This document shows, one piece after another, positions 1-8,763 of a DNA stretch of 59,666 nt. The stretch covers positions 1-59,666 of the forward strand of contig CAJTUM010000012.1 of assembly GCA_910579575.1 (NCBI GenBank), written 5' to 3'. Each line of letters opens with the position of its first letter. Positions within the stretch are counted from its first letter, which is position 1. This DNA is from an uncultured Eubacteriales bacterium. Its GTDB lineage: Bacteria > Bacillota > Clostridia > Oscillospirales > Butyricicoccaceae. A program made the translations under genes and the position numbers. The notes under the pieces were generated by a model, which did not search any database, was not told the DNA's origin, and was given only the letters and a program-made list of their open reading frames with translations.

Positions 1-1
1 G

Positions 2-460
2 CGGGCGGATAACAAAAGCTGTGAGGGCTGCGGGACGCTTCGGACGGCGGAGTTTGAGCAATTTGTCTATGAGGCCATGGTACATAAGCTCTCCGAGTTT
101 CAGACGTTGACCGCCAAGGCCGAAACAGTCAACCCCAAGCTGACCGCTCTGAATGTGGAGCTGGCCCAGGTGGAGGACGAGATTGAAAAGCTGCTGAACA
201 CCCTGACCGGGGCCAGCGCGGTTTTGATGTCCTACGCCAACGGGAAGATCGAGGAGCTGGACGCCCGCCGTCAAGGGCTGATAAAGGAGATTGCCGCGCT
301 GAACGCGGAAAGCGTCTCCCCGCAAAAGATCGAGTACCTGTCCTCCCACCTGGGGAATTGGGACAACATCGACTTTGACGACCGGCGGCAGGTGGCCGAC
401 ATCATTCTCTCCCAGGTCCAAGCCACCGCCGAGCGCGTTTCTTTTGAGTGGAAAATCTGA
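2..460 (+). CDS. Large serine recombinase, C-terminal part (cut by window edge)
   Basis: The frame is open from base 2, so the gene begins before the window; about 152 residues remain. The start of the fragment carries a CEGC pair, typical of the zinc beta-ribbon of large serine recombinases. A helical heptad-rich stretch follows (coiled coil around LSEFQTL to LIKEIAALNAE), and the end (DDRRQVADIILSQV) matches the usual C-terminus of Clostridial phage and ICE recombinases. Such enzymes integrate and excise mobile elements by serine chemistry; the catalytic domain lies outside the window. The stop is only 18 bases from the convergent sbcC stop, so an element boundary may lie here. Confidence 0.82.
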   Translation, partial: RADNKSCEGCGTLRTAEFEQFVYEAMVHKLSEFQTLTAKAETVNPKLTALNVELAQVEDEIEKLLNTLTGASAVLMSYANGKIEELDARRQGLIKEIAALNAESVSPQKIEYLSSHLGNWDNIDFDDRRQVADIILSQVQATAERVSFEWKI

Positions 461-478
461 TTTCTTACCCCCAGCGCC

Positions 479-3298
479 TTATTCAATGGTGTGTTTACCA
501 TTGTCAAGCGATGTTTGTGTGTTGGAAGAAACGCCGTCCAACACAATCTGAACCTGACTTCCTGCGGCGCGGTCCTTGGTAACAATAATCTGCCGGTCAA
601 TTTTTTCCTTTAGCTCGCTTACATGAGAGATCAAGCCCACCAGCCGCCGGCCTTCTCCCAGCTCGCTGAGGGTTTGCAGCGCTTGGGATAACGATTCCTC
701 GTCCAAGGAACCGAAGCCCTCGTCCACAAACAGAGCGTCCAGTTGCACGCCGCCGGCGGAGGATTGAATTTCGTCCGCCAAGCCCAGAGCCAAGGACAGG
801 GAGGCTTTGAAGGATTCGCCGCCGGACAGGGTGCGCACATCGCGCACAGAACCGTTGTAATGATCCACAACGTTCAGATCCAAGCCGCTTTTGCTTCGAT
901 TGTCCTCTGCGTCCGGCCGGCGCTCCAGCTCATATTGCCCGCCGGACATATTCATCAGCCGCACGTTTGCCTGAGCCAAAACGCGCTCAAAATAAGCGGC
1001 CTGCACAAAGGTTTCCAGCCGGATTTTTTCCTGACCGGCCAAAGAGCCGTTGGCGGTATTGGAAAGATCCTGCATCCACATGAGACGGTCTTCCAAAGCG
1101 GCCAGCCGCCGGCTTTGCTGCAGATAACCCTCCAGCGTCCGTTGGTTTTGGGCCAGCCGGGCATGGGTTTCCTTGTCCTGCCGCTCCAGCGTTGTCAGAG
1201 CCTGGCGGGTTTGTTCCAGCTGCTGCTGGCTTTGTTCCAGGTCGATATCTTGGCCCTGAGCCAGCAGTTCGGCCACGGTCTGCCGCTGCTGTTGGGCGGC
1301 GGCCAGCTGCTCTGCCAGCCGCTGCCGGGTCAGTCTGGCGTCCTCCAGCTGCTTCTGAATAGCCTGGGCCTGAGCATTCCAGTCCTCAGCGGCCTGTCGC
1401 GCCAGCTGACGGTTTGGATAAGGAAGCTGGGCCTGTTGGTCTTGAATCTGCTGGGCCAGCCCCGCCAGCGCCGCTTCCAGCTGGGCGACGGCGGTCTGTC
1501 GCTGAGAAACGCCTTGGGTTGCTTGGTCCAGCTGATCCTGCCGCTGAGGCAGACGGTCCGTCAGCTGTCGGGCCTTTTGCGCCTGCTTCAAAGCCTCTTG
1601 CTCCGCTTCCAGAGTTTGAGCCAGCGCCTGCTCCAATTCTTTTTGTTTTTGCTCAACCTGCTGAGGAAGCTCTTCCAAGGGGACGCCGGGCAGCAGCGAT
1701 TCCGCCGCCGTCAGCAGATTTTTTTGCTGCGTTTCCAGCTTCCCTCGGCTCTGGCCCGCCAGCCGGCTGGCCTCGGATTGAGCCTGCTGGGCTTTGGCGG
1801 CCTTTTGCTCCGCCTGGCGCAGCTGGCTTTCGCTGGGCGCCTCTGGGGAAAGAGAGGCTGGCTGAGGGTGCTCCAGCGAACCGCAAACTGGGCAGGGGAG
1901 GCCCTTTTCCAGCCCGGCGGCCAGCAGGCCGGCCTGCTGATCCAAAAAGGCCCGGTTCATCTGCCTCCATTGCTGGTCCAGCTCTTCGGCCTTCTGCCGA
2001 GCCTGCTGATAGCGCAGTTGATCCTGCTGAGCCTGCTCTTCCAACTGCCCGGCTGTTTGACAGTGTTGGGCCAGGTTTTCCAGCTGCTCGGCCTGGTCCT
2101 GTTGGCGCTGTCGCAGCGCTCGGTATTTTTCCACCTGGGCTTCTGCGCCGGTCAACCGCTCCAGGGCCTTCTGATCCTGCTCCAGCGCCTGCCGGGCTTG
2201 CTCCTTCTGTTGCACAGCCTGCTCCAGCGCCTGTTGTTCCTGCTCAAGCTGAGCGGTTTGCTGCTGTTGCTGGAGATTCAGCTGCTCCAGACCGTCGTAT
2301 TGGGGCAGACGGTCCAATAAAGCGGCGGCCTGGCCGGCCAGCTTCTGGGCTTCCGGCTGGCGGTTCTGGGCCTGCTCCAAGTCCTGTTCCGCCTGTTTCA
2401 GAGCGGGGTTCAGCCGTTGAACGTCCTGTTCCGCCTGTTCCAACGTTTGACGATTTTTCTGTCGCTGCCGTTGCTGGGCCAGCAAGCTGGTCAGCTGAGA
2501 GATTTCCTGCTCCAGTTCGCCCTTTTGCTGCTGGAATTGACCGCTTTGTTGCTGATCTGCCTGCAAAAGCTGTTCCAGCGTCTGCTGGATTTCGCCGGGA
2601 GGCAGGGCGCCCTGCCGGACCTGTTCTGTCTTGGCGGCCAAGGGGCTGTCCGCCGGGCACAGGGCGCCGTCTAGGAATTGCTGGGCGCCGTCCCGCAAGC
2701 GGGTGCATTGGCTGGTTAGCTGGTTGGTTTCCTCCCGCAGCCGGTCCTGTAGCCGGCGGTAGCGGTCGGTATGAAAAATTTTTCGGAAGATCTCGTTTCG
2801 ATCGTCGGTAGAAATCAGCACCTTGAGAAAATCTCCTTGGGCGATCATGGCCACCTGGGCGAACTGCTCCCGAGTGACGCCGAGAATCTTCTCAATCTCT
2901 TTGGTCACATCCTGAGGCCGATCGATTTTCAGGTTGTTGGGGCCGGAAAGGGAAGCGTCCGCCTGCTTTTTCACAAGCCCGTCTCCCCGCTTGGCAGGCC
3001 GCTCATAGGCTGGGCTGCGGCGAATGGTATAGCGTTCTCCCCGGCACTGGAATGTCAGTTCCACAAAGGTTTCCGTTTGGGGCGAGGCGTATTTGCTGCG
3101 GAACATTTTACTTTTGCGCACGTCGCCGCTGGGTTTGTCGTAGAGAGCGTAGGCGATGGCGTCAAAAATGGTGGTTTTGCCCGCTCCGGTGTCGCCGGTA
3201 ATCAAATAAAGGCCCTGTTGACCCAACTGCTCCAAATCCAGCTGGATTTCTTCCGCATAGGGGCCGAAGGCAGACATAGTCAGTTTCAGCGGTCTCAT
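479..3298 (-). CDS. sbcC: Exonuclease subunit SbcC (SMC-like ATPase)
   Basis: SbcC is the ATPase of the SbcCD nuclease, which opens hairpins and trims blocked DNA ends. The 939-residue protein has an N-terminal Walker A (GDTGAGKTT, about residues 35-45), long Gln-rich coiled coils, a central zinc hook (CPVCG, near residue 480), then the ABC signature LSGGESF and Walker B LDALFVDEGFGSLD near the C-terminus. The start MRPLKL is chosen because its ATG overlaps the sbcD stop as ATGA, which implies translational coupling. The last 18 or so residues (from GVSSNTQ) look like a variable tail; the neighbouring recombinase raises the possibility that the 3' end was altered by integration. Confidence 0.95.
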   Translation of the reverse strand: MRPLKLTMSAFGPYAEEIQLDLEQLGQQGLYLITGDTGAGKTTIFDAIAYALYDKPSGDVRKSKMFRSKYASPQTETFVELTFQCRGERYTIRRSPAYERPAKRGDGLVKKQADASLSGPNNLKIDRPQDVTKEIEKILGVTREQFAQVAMIAQGDFLKVLISTDDRNEIFRKIFHTDRYRRLQDRLREETNQLTSQCTRLRDGAQQFLDGALCPADSPLAAKTEQVRQGALPPGEIQQTLEQLLQADQQQSGQFQQQKGELEQEISQLTSLLAQQRQRQKNRQTLEQAEQDVQRLNPALKQAEQDLEQAQNRQPEAQKLAGQAAALLDRLPQYDGLEQLNLQQQQQTAQLEQEQQALEQAVQQKEQARQALEQDQKALERLTGAEAQVEKYRALRQRQQDQAEQLENLAQHCQTAGQLEEQAQQDQLRYQQARQKAEELDQQWRQMNRAFLDQQAGLLAAGLEKGLPCPVCGSLEHPQPASLSPEAPSESQLRQAEQKAAKAQQAQSEASRLAGQSRGKLETQQKNLLTAAESLLPGVPLEELPQQVEQKQKELEQALAQTLEAEQEALKQAQKARQLTDRLPQRQDQLDQATQGVSQRQTAVAQLEAALAGLAQQIQDQQAQLPYPNRQLARQAAEDWNAQAQAIQKQLEDARLTRQRLAEQLAAAQQQRQTVAELLAQGQDIDLEQSQQQLEQTRQALTTLERQDKETHARLAQNQRTLEGYLQQSRRLAALEDRLMWMQDLSNTANGSLAGQEKIRLETFVQAAYFERVLAQANVRLMNMSGGQYELERRPDAEDNRSKSGLDLNVVDHYNGSVRDVRTLSGGESFKASLSLALGLADEIQSSAGGVQLDALFVDEGFGSLDEESLSQALQTLSELGEGRRLVGLISHVSELKEKIDRQIIVTKDRAAGSQVQIVLDGVSSNTQTSLDNGKHTIE
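484..503. repeat. Inverted repeat inside the 3' end of sbcC
   Basis: Arms CAATGG (484-489) and CCATTG (498-503) flank an 8-base centre. It encodes the last residues of SbcC and lies just beyond the recombinase stop. It could be part of a transcription stop or an attachment site; no second copy is visible in this window. Confidence 0.35.
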
Positions 3299-4434
3299 TG
3301 CTCTTCCTCCCATACCTCTTCCATCAGTGTTTTGAGATAATCTTGCTGCTGCGGGGACAGGGTTCTGTTGTTCTGCTGCTGGAAAAATTGTTCAAACAGC
3401 TCCATAGGGCTGCGGTTTTCCAACTTGGGGGTAGGCAGGCCATGGACAGTCCTTTGGATGCGGCTGTTGTCATAGAGCAGCCGCAGAATATTGGGGTAGA
3501 CGGCCCGCAGCTTGCCCATGGCCTGAGGAACGCTCTGTTCGTCGGTAAGGGTCACCTGCACAAAGGCGTCCCGAGGCAAGTCCTGGTAAAACTGCCGATC
3601 CGTCACCTCCAGATAAGAACCCCGCAGGGTTATCATATCCCGCAGGGGGGTCAGCGGAAAGGTTTCCAGAACCGGCGGCGTCCCTTTGGGGCCCAGCTCC
3701 ACTATTGTGACAGATTTATCTCGCCCTGCCTCGGAGAAGGAGTATTTCAGCGGCGAGCCGCAATAGCGCAGTCTGCCGTTTGCCAGGGTCTGGGGCATAT
3801 GCAGGTGGCCTAAGGCCACATAATCGAAGGGCTCGAAGACGGCGGCGTCCACATTGTCCGCCCCGCCCACAGAAAATTCCTCCGATTCGCACCGTTGGCT
3901 GCCAGTGACAAATTGGTGAGCCGTCAGCAGGCTGCGCCGGTCCGGGTTTCGCTTTATCTGGCGGATAGCGCCGGCCAAAGCGTCGGTATAGGTTTCAATC
4001 TTTTGGTCTGGAAGCAGCCGCCGCAGGTGGGCAGGCTTCAAAAAGGGCAGCAGGAAAATATCCAAGGGGCCGTATTCGTCTTCCAGCGTGATCGGCTGCA
4101 CAAAGCTGTTGTAGACAGGGGAAATATAGATTTGGTTTTTGCGCATCAGTCGGGCGGCGAAGGCCAGTCGATCCGGGGAATCGTGGTTGCCGCTGGAGAT
4201 GAAAACCGGCAGCTCTCGCCGAGCCAGCTCCACCAAAAACCAATCCAATAGGTTCACCGCTTCAATAGAAGGGGTGGATTTGTTGTAGACGTCTCCGGCA
4301 ATCAACAGGGCGTCGGGGCGCTGTTGATCCAAAATACTCAAAATCTGCATCAGGATATGCCGCTGGTCTTCATACAGGGAAAATTCCCCCATACGCTTGC
4401 CCAAATGCAGGTCGGAAAGGTGCATGAATTTCAT
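3295..4434 (-). CDS. sbcD: Exonuclease subunit SbcD (metallophosphoesterase)
   Basis: SbcD is the Mn-dependent nuclease subunit that pairs with SbcC. The 379-residue protein shows the calcineurin-like phosphoesterase motifs in order: HLSDLHLG (residues 5-12), IAGDVYNK, SSGNHDSPDR, and the late GHLH motif (ALGHLHMPQ). Length and order are those of the family. The stop overlaps the sbcC start by four bases, so the two are co-translated from one message. About 570 bases of non-coding DNA lie upstream, separating it from the MATE gene on the other strand. Confidence 0.95.
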   Translation of the reverse strand: MKFMHLSDLHLGKRMGEFSLYEDQRHILMQILSILDQQRPDALLIAGDVYNKSTPSIEAVNLLDWFLVELARRELPVFISSGNHDSPDRLAFAARLMRKNQIYISPVYNSFVQPITLEDEYGPLDIFLLPFLKPAHLRRLLPDQKIETYTDALAGAIRQIKRNPDRRSLLTAHQFVTGSQRCESEEFSVGGADNVDAAVFEPFDYVALGHLHMPQTLANGRLRYCGSPLKYSFSEAGRDKSVTIVELGPKGTPPVLETFPLTPLRDMITLRGSYLEVTDRQFYQDLPRDAFVQVTLTDEQSVPQAMGKLRAVYPNILRLLYDNSRIQRTVHGLPTPKLENRSPMELFEQFFQQQNNRTLSPQQQDYLKTLMEEVWEEEQ

Positions 4435-4754
4435 GAAGCAGGCTCCTTTATCGTGAAATATCGTGGAATATTATATCATATTTGATTGGAAAACAAAAGA
4501 GCGTTTGTACGATTTCTTTTGAGCGACTGGCCTGGCGACTGAACGCCTGCGGTCCAGCCGGCGCCCTTGGCCAAAGGGGCGGACTTTTACGTCGCTTTCC
4601 GATTAAAACGTAAAAATCCTATTTTTGCGGCGCGAAGCAAAAAGGGACGAATCCTTTTGGCTAAAAGAAGGCGCGAGCTGGAAGAAATGGGGGACAAAAG
4701 AGGAACGACAGAGGCGGGAAAGGACGTTTTGAATCTGGGAGGAAAAACCACGCC
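4435..4754. other. Intergenic stretch without a recognised gene
   Basis: Between sbcD and the MATE promoter I see no convincing gene. Short open frames here lack a ribosome-binding site and family resemblance. A small inverted repeat around 4607-4628 (GTAAAAAT / ATTTTTGC) is the only structure noted. The sbcDC promoter must lie in the first part (AT-rich bases about 4440-4500), but no clear -35/-10 pair was identified. Confidence 0.4.
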
Positions 4755-4782
4755 TTGACTTTTGATTTGGGGAGGATATAAT
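4755..4782 (+). promoter_or_regulatory. Sigma-A promoter for the MATE gene
   Basis: TTGACT (4755-4760), 16-base spacer, TATAAT (4777-4782). It leaves a leader of about 220 bases before the MATE start. The leader holds GC-rich stems around 4830-4900 (GCCGCCGTAGGC, GCAGAAAGCTGC), so control by the RNA is possible, but I recognise no riboswitch class. Confidence 0.7.
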
Positions 4783-5008
4783 GATTTTCTGTGATAGAGC
4801 GAACGCAGTGAAAACCGCGAAAGCATATAGGCGGTTCCTATGCCGCCGTAGGCAGAAAGCTGCCTTTGCGGCTTTTACGGCAAGACGGCCGCGACGGGGC
4901 AAAAAGAACCCACAGGGATTTTTTTCACGAACCGGCGATACAGAAACAGCAGCGGCGGCGATTTCCGAAGGAAAAACGCCAGACCAACGATTGAGGAGGT
5001 AGGAGACG

Positions 5009-6412
5009 ATGGCGAGAGCATTCAGAAAATGGAGCAACGGCGGCAGCATTACAGAAGGCGTGATCTGGCAGCAGCTGCTGGCGTTCTTTTTCCCGATTTT
5101 GTTGGGAACGTTTTTTCAGCAGCTCTACAATACGGCGGACGCTATGATTGTGGGCAATTTCGTGGGCAAAGAGGCTCTGGCCGCCGTGGGCGGAACCACC
5201 AGCGTGCTCATCAATTTTTTGGTGGGTCTGTTTGTGGGCGTGGCCTCCGGCGCCACGGTGGTGATTGCTCAGTATTTTGGCGGCCGTCAATTTGAAGAAG
5301 TGCGCAAAGCCACCCATACCTCTATGGCTCTGGCGCTGGCGGCGGGAGCGGGCATCATGGCGATTGGCCTCATTTTTGCCGCGCCGGCTTTGAAGGCCAT
5401 GGATACGCCGGAGGATATTCTGGGCCACGCCGTCACCTATCTGCGCATTTATTTCCTGGGCACAATCCCCAGCTTTCTCTATAATATGGGCTCGGGCATC
5501 CTGCGGGCTATGGGCGATACCAAGCGGCCCTTGTATTACCTGATCGCCGCTTGTTTGGTCAATATCGCTCTGGACCTGGTTTTTGTGGCTGCTCTGGGGT
5601 GGGGCGTAGTAGGCGTGGCCATTGCCACCATCGCTTCCCAGGCGGTCAGCGCCGTTTTGGTGTTGCTGGCCTTGTGCCGGGGGGATACCCTCTATGAGCT
5701 GCGGCTGAAAGAGCTGCGCTTCACCCCCCACATTCTGAAAAATATTATCAAAATCGGCTTGCCCGCCGGCATTCAATCGGATATGTATTCGATTTCCAAC
5801 ATCTTGATTCAGGCCAGCGTCAATTCCTTTGGCACTAACACGGTGGCGGCCTGGACGGCTCAAGGCAAGGTGGACGGCTTTTTCTGGATGGTGTTGGGCG
5901 CTTTTGGAATGTCCATCACCACCTTTGTGGGGCAGAACTTCGGCGCTCAGCAATATGAGCGGATGCGCAAGAGCATCTGGGTCTCCATGGCCATGGCCGC
6001 CGGAACCACCGTCGCCATCAGTCTGCTGTTCTATGTCTTCGCTTCGCCGTTGATTGGGCTGTTCAGCGCCGACGCCGCCGTGTTGGAAAGCGGCGTGGAT
6101 ATCATGCGCTATCTGGCGCCTTGGTATATTACCTTTGTCTGCATCGAGATTTTTTCCGGCGCCATTCGAGGGACGGGCGATTCGCTGATCCCCATGATTC
6201 TGACCTGCGGCGGCGTCTGCCTGTTCCGGGTGGCCTGGATCTATTTGGTTCTGCCTTCTCATCATGATTTCCATACCTTGATCCTCAGCTATCCGGTGAG
6301 CTGGGTCATCACCTCGGTTTTGTTTGGGGCTTATTATTTTCACGGCGGCTGGCTCCGCCGGCGCATTGCCGCCATGGGCTTCGAGCCAGAGAAAAAGCCG
6401 ATCAAAAATTAA
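5009..6412 (+). CDS. MATE family efflux transporter
   Basis: A 467-residue protein with about twelve hydrophobic segments in the MATE arrangement of two six-helix halves, each opening with a typical pattern: FFPILLGTFFQQLYNTADAM near residue 30, and the KIGLPAGIQSDMYSISN segment near residue 250 opening the second half. MATE proteins export cationic drugs, metabolites or flavins, driven by H+ or Na+. The start has a good ribosome-binding site (GAGGAGG about 8 bases upstream). Substrate cannot be told from the sequence. It stands alone, with its own promoter and a strong terminator. Confidence 0.93.
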   Translation: MARAFRKWSNGGSITEGVIWQQLLAFFFPILLGTFFQQLYNTADAMIVGNFVGKEALAAVGGTTSVLINFLVGLFVGVASGATVVIAQYFGGRQFEEVRKATHTSMALALAAGAGIMAIGLIFAAPALKAMDTPEDILGHAVTYLRIYFLGTIPSFLYNMGSGILRAMGDTKRPLYYLIAACLVNIALDLVFVAALGWGVVGVAIATIASQAVSAVLVLLALCRGDTLYELRLKELRFTPHILKNIIKIGLPAGIQSDMYSISNILIQASVNSFGTNTVAAWTAQGKVDGFFWMVLGAFGMSITTFVGQNFGAQQYERMRKSIWVSMAMAAGTTVAISLLFYVFASPLIGLFSADAAVLESGVDIMRYLAPWYITFVCIEIFSGAIRGTGDSLIPMILTCGGVCLFRVAWIYLVLPSHHDFHTLILSYPVSWVITSVLFGAYYFHGGWLRRRIAAMGFEPEKKPIKN

Positions 6413-6420
6413 ACGCGGAA

Positions 6421-6453
6421 AAGGCCCGCTTCCTGCAGGAAGCGGGCCTTTTT
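6421..6453 (+). terminator. Rho-independent terminator after the MATE gene
   Basis: A perfect 15-bp palindromic stem (AAGGCCCGCTTCCTG and its complement) followed by T5. It can also serve the convergent dipeptidase gene. Confidence 0.92.
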
Positions 6454-6468
6454 GGGAAGCGGCAGGCT

Positions 6469-7443
6469 TTATTTCAACGTTTCGTCGATCAACCGCAGCA
6501 TATTGCCGGAACAGATTTTTTCGATTTCGTTTTCAGTAAAATGGGGGGAGAGAGCTTGGAGAATTTGGGGCATCCCGGCGTAATCCTGGAATTCCAAAGT
6601 GCTGGAAATGCCGTCAAAATCCGAGCCGAAGCCCAGGGCGTCCATGCCCGCCTTGTCTCGGATATGGCGCATATGGCGGACAACCGAATCGATATCGGTG
6701 TACTCCGCCCCCTCGTTAAGGAATTGAGCGGCGAAATTGATTCCCACGACGCCGCCTTTCTCGCCCAGAGCCCGCAGCATCTCGTCCGTCAGGTTGCGGG
6801 TGTGGTTGCAAAGAGCCCGGCAGCAGGAGTGGGAGGCGATAAAGGGCTTTTTACTGTGCCGGACGATATCCCAGAAGCCGCCGTCGGAAAGGTGGGAAAC
6901 GTCGATCAGCATTCCCAGCTGATTCATGCGCTCCACGCAGTCCAGCCCAAATTGCTTTAGGCCCTTGTCCATGATTTCCGGGTCTTTGGAGTTGGGGAAG
7001 CCCAGGCTGTTTTCATAATTCCAGGTGAAGGAAATCAGCCGGACGCCCTTTTGATAAAATTCCTCCAGACGCTCCATTTTGCCCTCCAGAGGCACGCCGT
7101 CTTCCACGGTGAGCACGCTGGAGATTTTGCCTGCCGCTTGATTTTTGCGGATGTCCGCTCCGTTCATGGCCGGGGCCAGCTGATCCTGGTTGGCCTCCAG
7201 CTCCCGCAGATAGGCTTGGTAGACGAATTGGAAGTAATCGTAGGGGGGCAGGGTCACGCCCTTGCCGGCGCCGCTGTCATAGGTGGGGATGAAAATAGCG
7301 AAAAATTCCGCCAGCGCGCCGCCCTGGCGCAGCTTTTCCATGTTGATGTGGCCTGGGTTATTTTGCAGAGTGATTTTGCCTCCAGAGCGGGCGATGCACT
7401 CGCCCATGGTGTCGCAATGGGTGTCGATGATGCGCATTTCCAT
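6469..7443 (-). CDS. Membrane-dipeptidase family (M19) peptidase
   Basis: A 324-residue zinc-dependent dipeptidase of the renal dipeptidase family, which cleaves dipeptides and can hydrolyse some beta-lactams. Visible motifs: IDTHCDT near the N-terminus (HxD metal site), VEDG (bridging Glu), DVSHLSD, the SHS motif (ASHSCCRAL) and GFGSDFDG near the C-terminus, all in the usual order. I chose the ATG at 7443 because AAAAGGCGG lies about 10 bases upstream and the family motif starts right after; longer upstream frames add an unrelated tail. No signal peptide is seen, so it is probably cytoplasmic. It is 144 bases downstream of the cysteine-synthase-like gene on the same strand and may share its transcript. 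Confidence 0.93.
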   Translation of the reverse strand: MEMRIIDTHCDTMGECIARSGGKITLQNNPGHINMEKLRQGGALAEFFAIFIPTYDSGAGKGVTLPPYDYFQFVYQAYLRELEANQDQLAPAMNGADIRKNQAAGKISSVLTVEDGVPLEGKMERLEEFYQKGVRLISFTWNYENSLGFPNSKDPEIMDKGLKQFGLDCVERMNQLGMLIDVSHLSDGGFWDIVRHSKKPFIASHSCCRALCNHTRNLTDEMLRALGEKGGVVGINFAAQFLNEGAEYTDIDSVVRHMRHIRDKAGMDALGFGSDFDGISSTLEFQDYAGMPQILQALSPHFTENEIEKICSGNMLRLIDETLK

Positions 7444-7587
7444 AAAAAAATACCGCCTTTTCAGAAGATTGATGTGCCGCAGAAATCGCCGACAAAGGAG
7501 AAAAGCCGTAAACTGTTCCGCTTTTCCAGCTTGTCGGCGATAAAAGCAGACAAAATTGGGCAGAATAGAAGGCATTGGGGCGAAGCC

Positions 7588-8514
7588 TCAGCGGGGCAAA
7601 AGATCGGGGTCCAGGTAGCGTTCGCCGCCGTCGGGCAGCAGAACCACCAAGGTCTTGCCGGCAGCCTCAGGCCGACAAGCCACATGGACGGCGGCGGCCA
7701 GCGCCGCGCCGGAGGCCACGCCGCATAAAACGCCCTCGGACCGGCAAAGATCCAGACACAGCGCCCGGGCGTCCGGCCCCCGCACCCGCAGCACCTCGTC
7801 GATCAGGTGGGTGTTGAGAATGGGCGGCACAAAGCCCGCGCCCAACCCCCGGATGGAATGAGCGCCGGGCAGCCCGCCGGAAAGCACCGGGCTTTCATTG
7901 GGCTCCGCGGCGATGATTCGGCAATCCATACACCGGCTTTTGATGAATTCGCCGCAGCCGGTGAGAGCGGCGCCGGAGCCTACGCCGGCCACCAGATAAT
8001 CTACCTGGGGCAGCTGAGCCAAAATTTCCGGCCCGGCGCCCTGGCGGTATGCCTGGCAAGCGTCGTCGTTTTCAAAGGGCCGAGGCTGAAAAGCGCCGGG
8101 GATGGCCTCCAGCAGCTGGGCGGCCCGCCGCCGGGCGCCTTCGGCGCCCTCTTGGGCGGGGGTTAGTTCGGCGCGGCCGCCATAGGCCTCTACCAGCCGA
8201 GGGATTTGGGGTTCCGCCGTTTCGGGCATGACCATAGTAGCCCTCAGGCTCAGGGCGGCGCAGGCCATGGCCAAAGAGACGGCGGCGTTGCCGCCGGCGG
8301 CTTCCACCACCGCGCCTCCCGGCGCAAGCTCCCCTCGGTTCATGGCGGCCAACAGCATGGCAACGGCCTCCCGGTCTTTGGCGCTGCCGGCGGGGTTCAG
8401 GTATTCCAGCTTGGCCACAATGACGGTCCGGCAGCCATAAAGGGCGCTGAGCTTGTGCAGCCGCAGCAGCGGCGCGCCCGCCGCCAGCTGGACCGCGCTG
8501 TCGTATACCGCCAT
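7588..8514 (-). CDS. Cysteine-synthase-family PLP enzyme with altered substrate loop
   Basis: A 308-residue fold-type II PLP enzyme of CysK size. The Schiff-base lysine is in NPAGSAKDR (near residue 40) and the phosphate loop is GVGSGAALTG (near residue 170). The loop that binds the amino-acid carboxylate, normally TSGNTG, is here EAAGGNAAVS, so the substrate may not be O-acetylserine. Start ATG at 8514 with GGAAGGAGG just upstream. It is divergent from the serine operon, whose first two enzymes would make O-phosphoserine. I call it cysteine-synthase-like rather than cysK. A diaminopropionate, O-phosphoserine or cystathionine role is equally possible. Confidence 0.8.
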   Translation of the reverse strand: MAVYDSAVQLAAGAPLLRLHKLSALYGCRTVIVAKLEYLNPAGSAKDREAVAMLLAAMNRGELAPGGAVVEAAGGNAAVSLAMACAALSLRATMVMPETAEPQIPRLVEAYGGRAELTPAQEGAEGARRRAAQLLEAIPGAFQPRPFENDDACQAYRQGAGPEILAQLPQVDYLVAGVGSGAALTGCGEFIKSRCMDCRIIAAEPNESPVLSGGLPGAHSIRGLGAGFVPPILNTHLIDEVLRVRGPDARALCLDLCRSEGVLCGVASGAALAAAVHVACRPEAAGKTLVVLLPDGGERYLDPDLLPR

Positions 8515-8614
8515 AAGACCCCCTCCTTCCTGTACAATTTTACTATTCTGCCCGACGGATAGCAACCGCCAAAAAAGAATATTTGTGAAAAAGGGAAAAA
8601 ATCAAAATTGCAAC

Positions 8615-8643
8615 TTGTGTAAACCGTCCAGTAATGATAGAAT
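8615..8643 (+). promoter_or_regulatory. Promoter of the serine operon
   Basis: TTGTGT (8615-8620), 17-base spacer, TAGAAT (8638-8643). It leaves a leader of about 115 bases before the aminotransferase. No T-box signature is visible in it. Confidence 0.6.
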
Positions 8644-8763
8644 ATACCCGAAAAAGAAAAAGACATTGGAGCCGAGCAGAGTTTTTTATCGGTTTCAATC
8701 TTTTTGCTATGTCGAGAGAGCCTGAAAAACAAGCGAAACATTTATTGCAGGAGGAAGAAAATC

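Noticed and set aside
743..2811. Long open frames antisense to sbcC (up to 525 codons)
   Set aside because: They mirror the Gln- and Leu-rich coiled coil of SbcC (CAG/CTG codons). They have low-complexity translations, no ribosome-binding site and no family resemblance.
4567..4758. 63-codon frame upstream of the MATE gene
   Set aside because: TTG start without a ribosome-binding site; basic low-complexity translation; ends at the MATE promoter.
4925..6343. 472-codon frame antisense to the MATE gene
   Set aside because: It is a shadow of a GC-rich membrane-protein gene; the His/Gln/Gly-rich translation has no plausible fold and the sense gene is certain.
8644..8763. T-box or other amino-acid riboswitch before the serine operon
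   Set aside because: No T-box sequence or terminator stem is present in the short leader.
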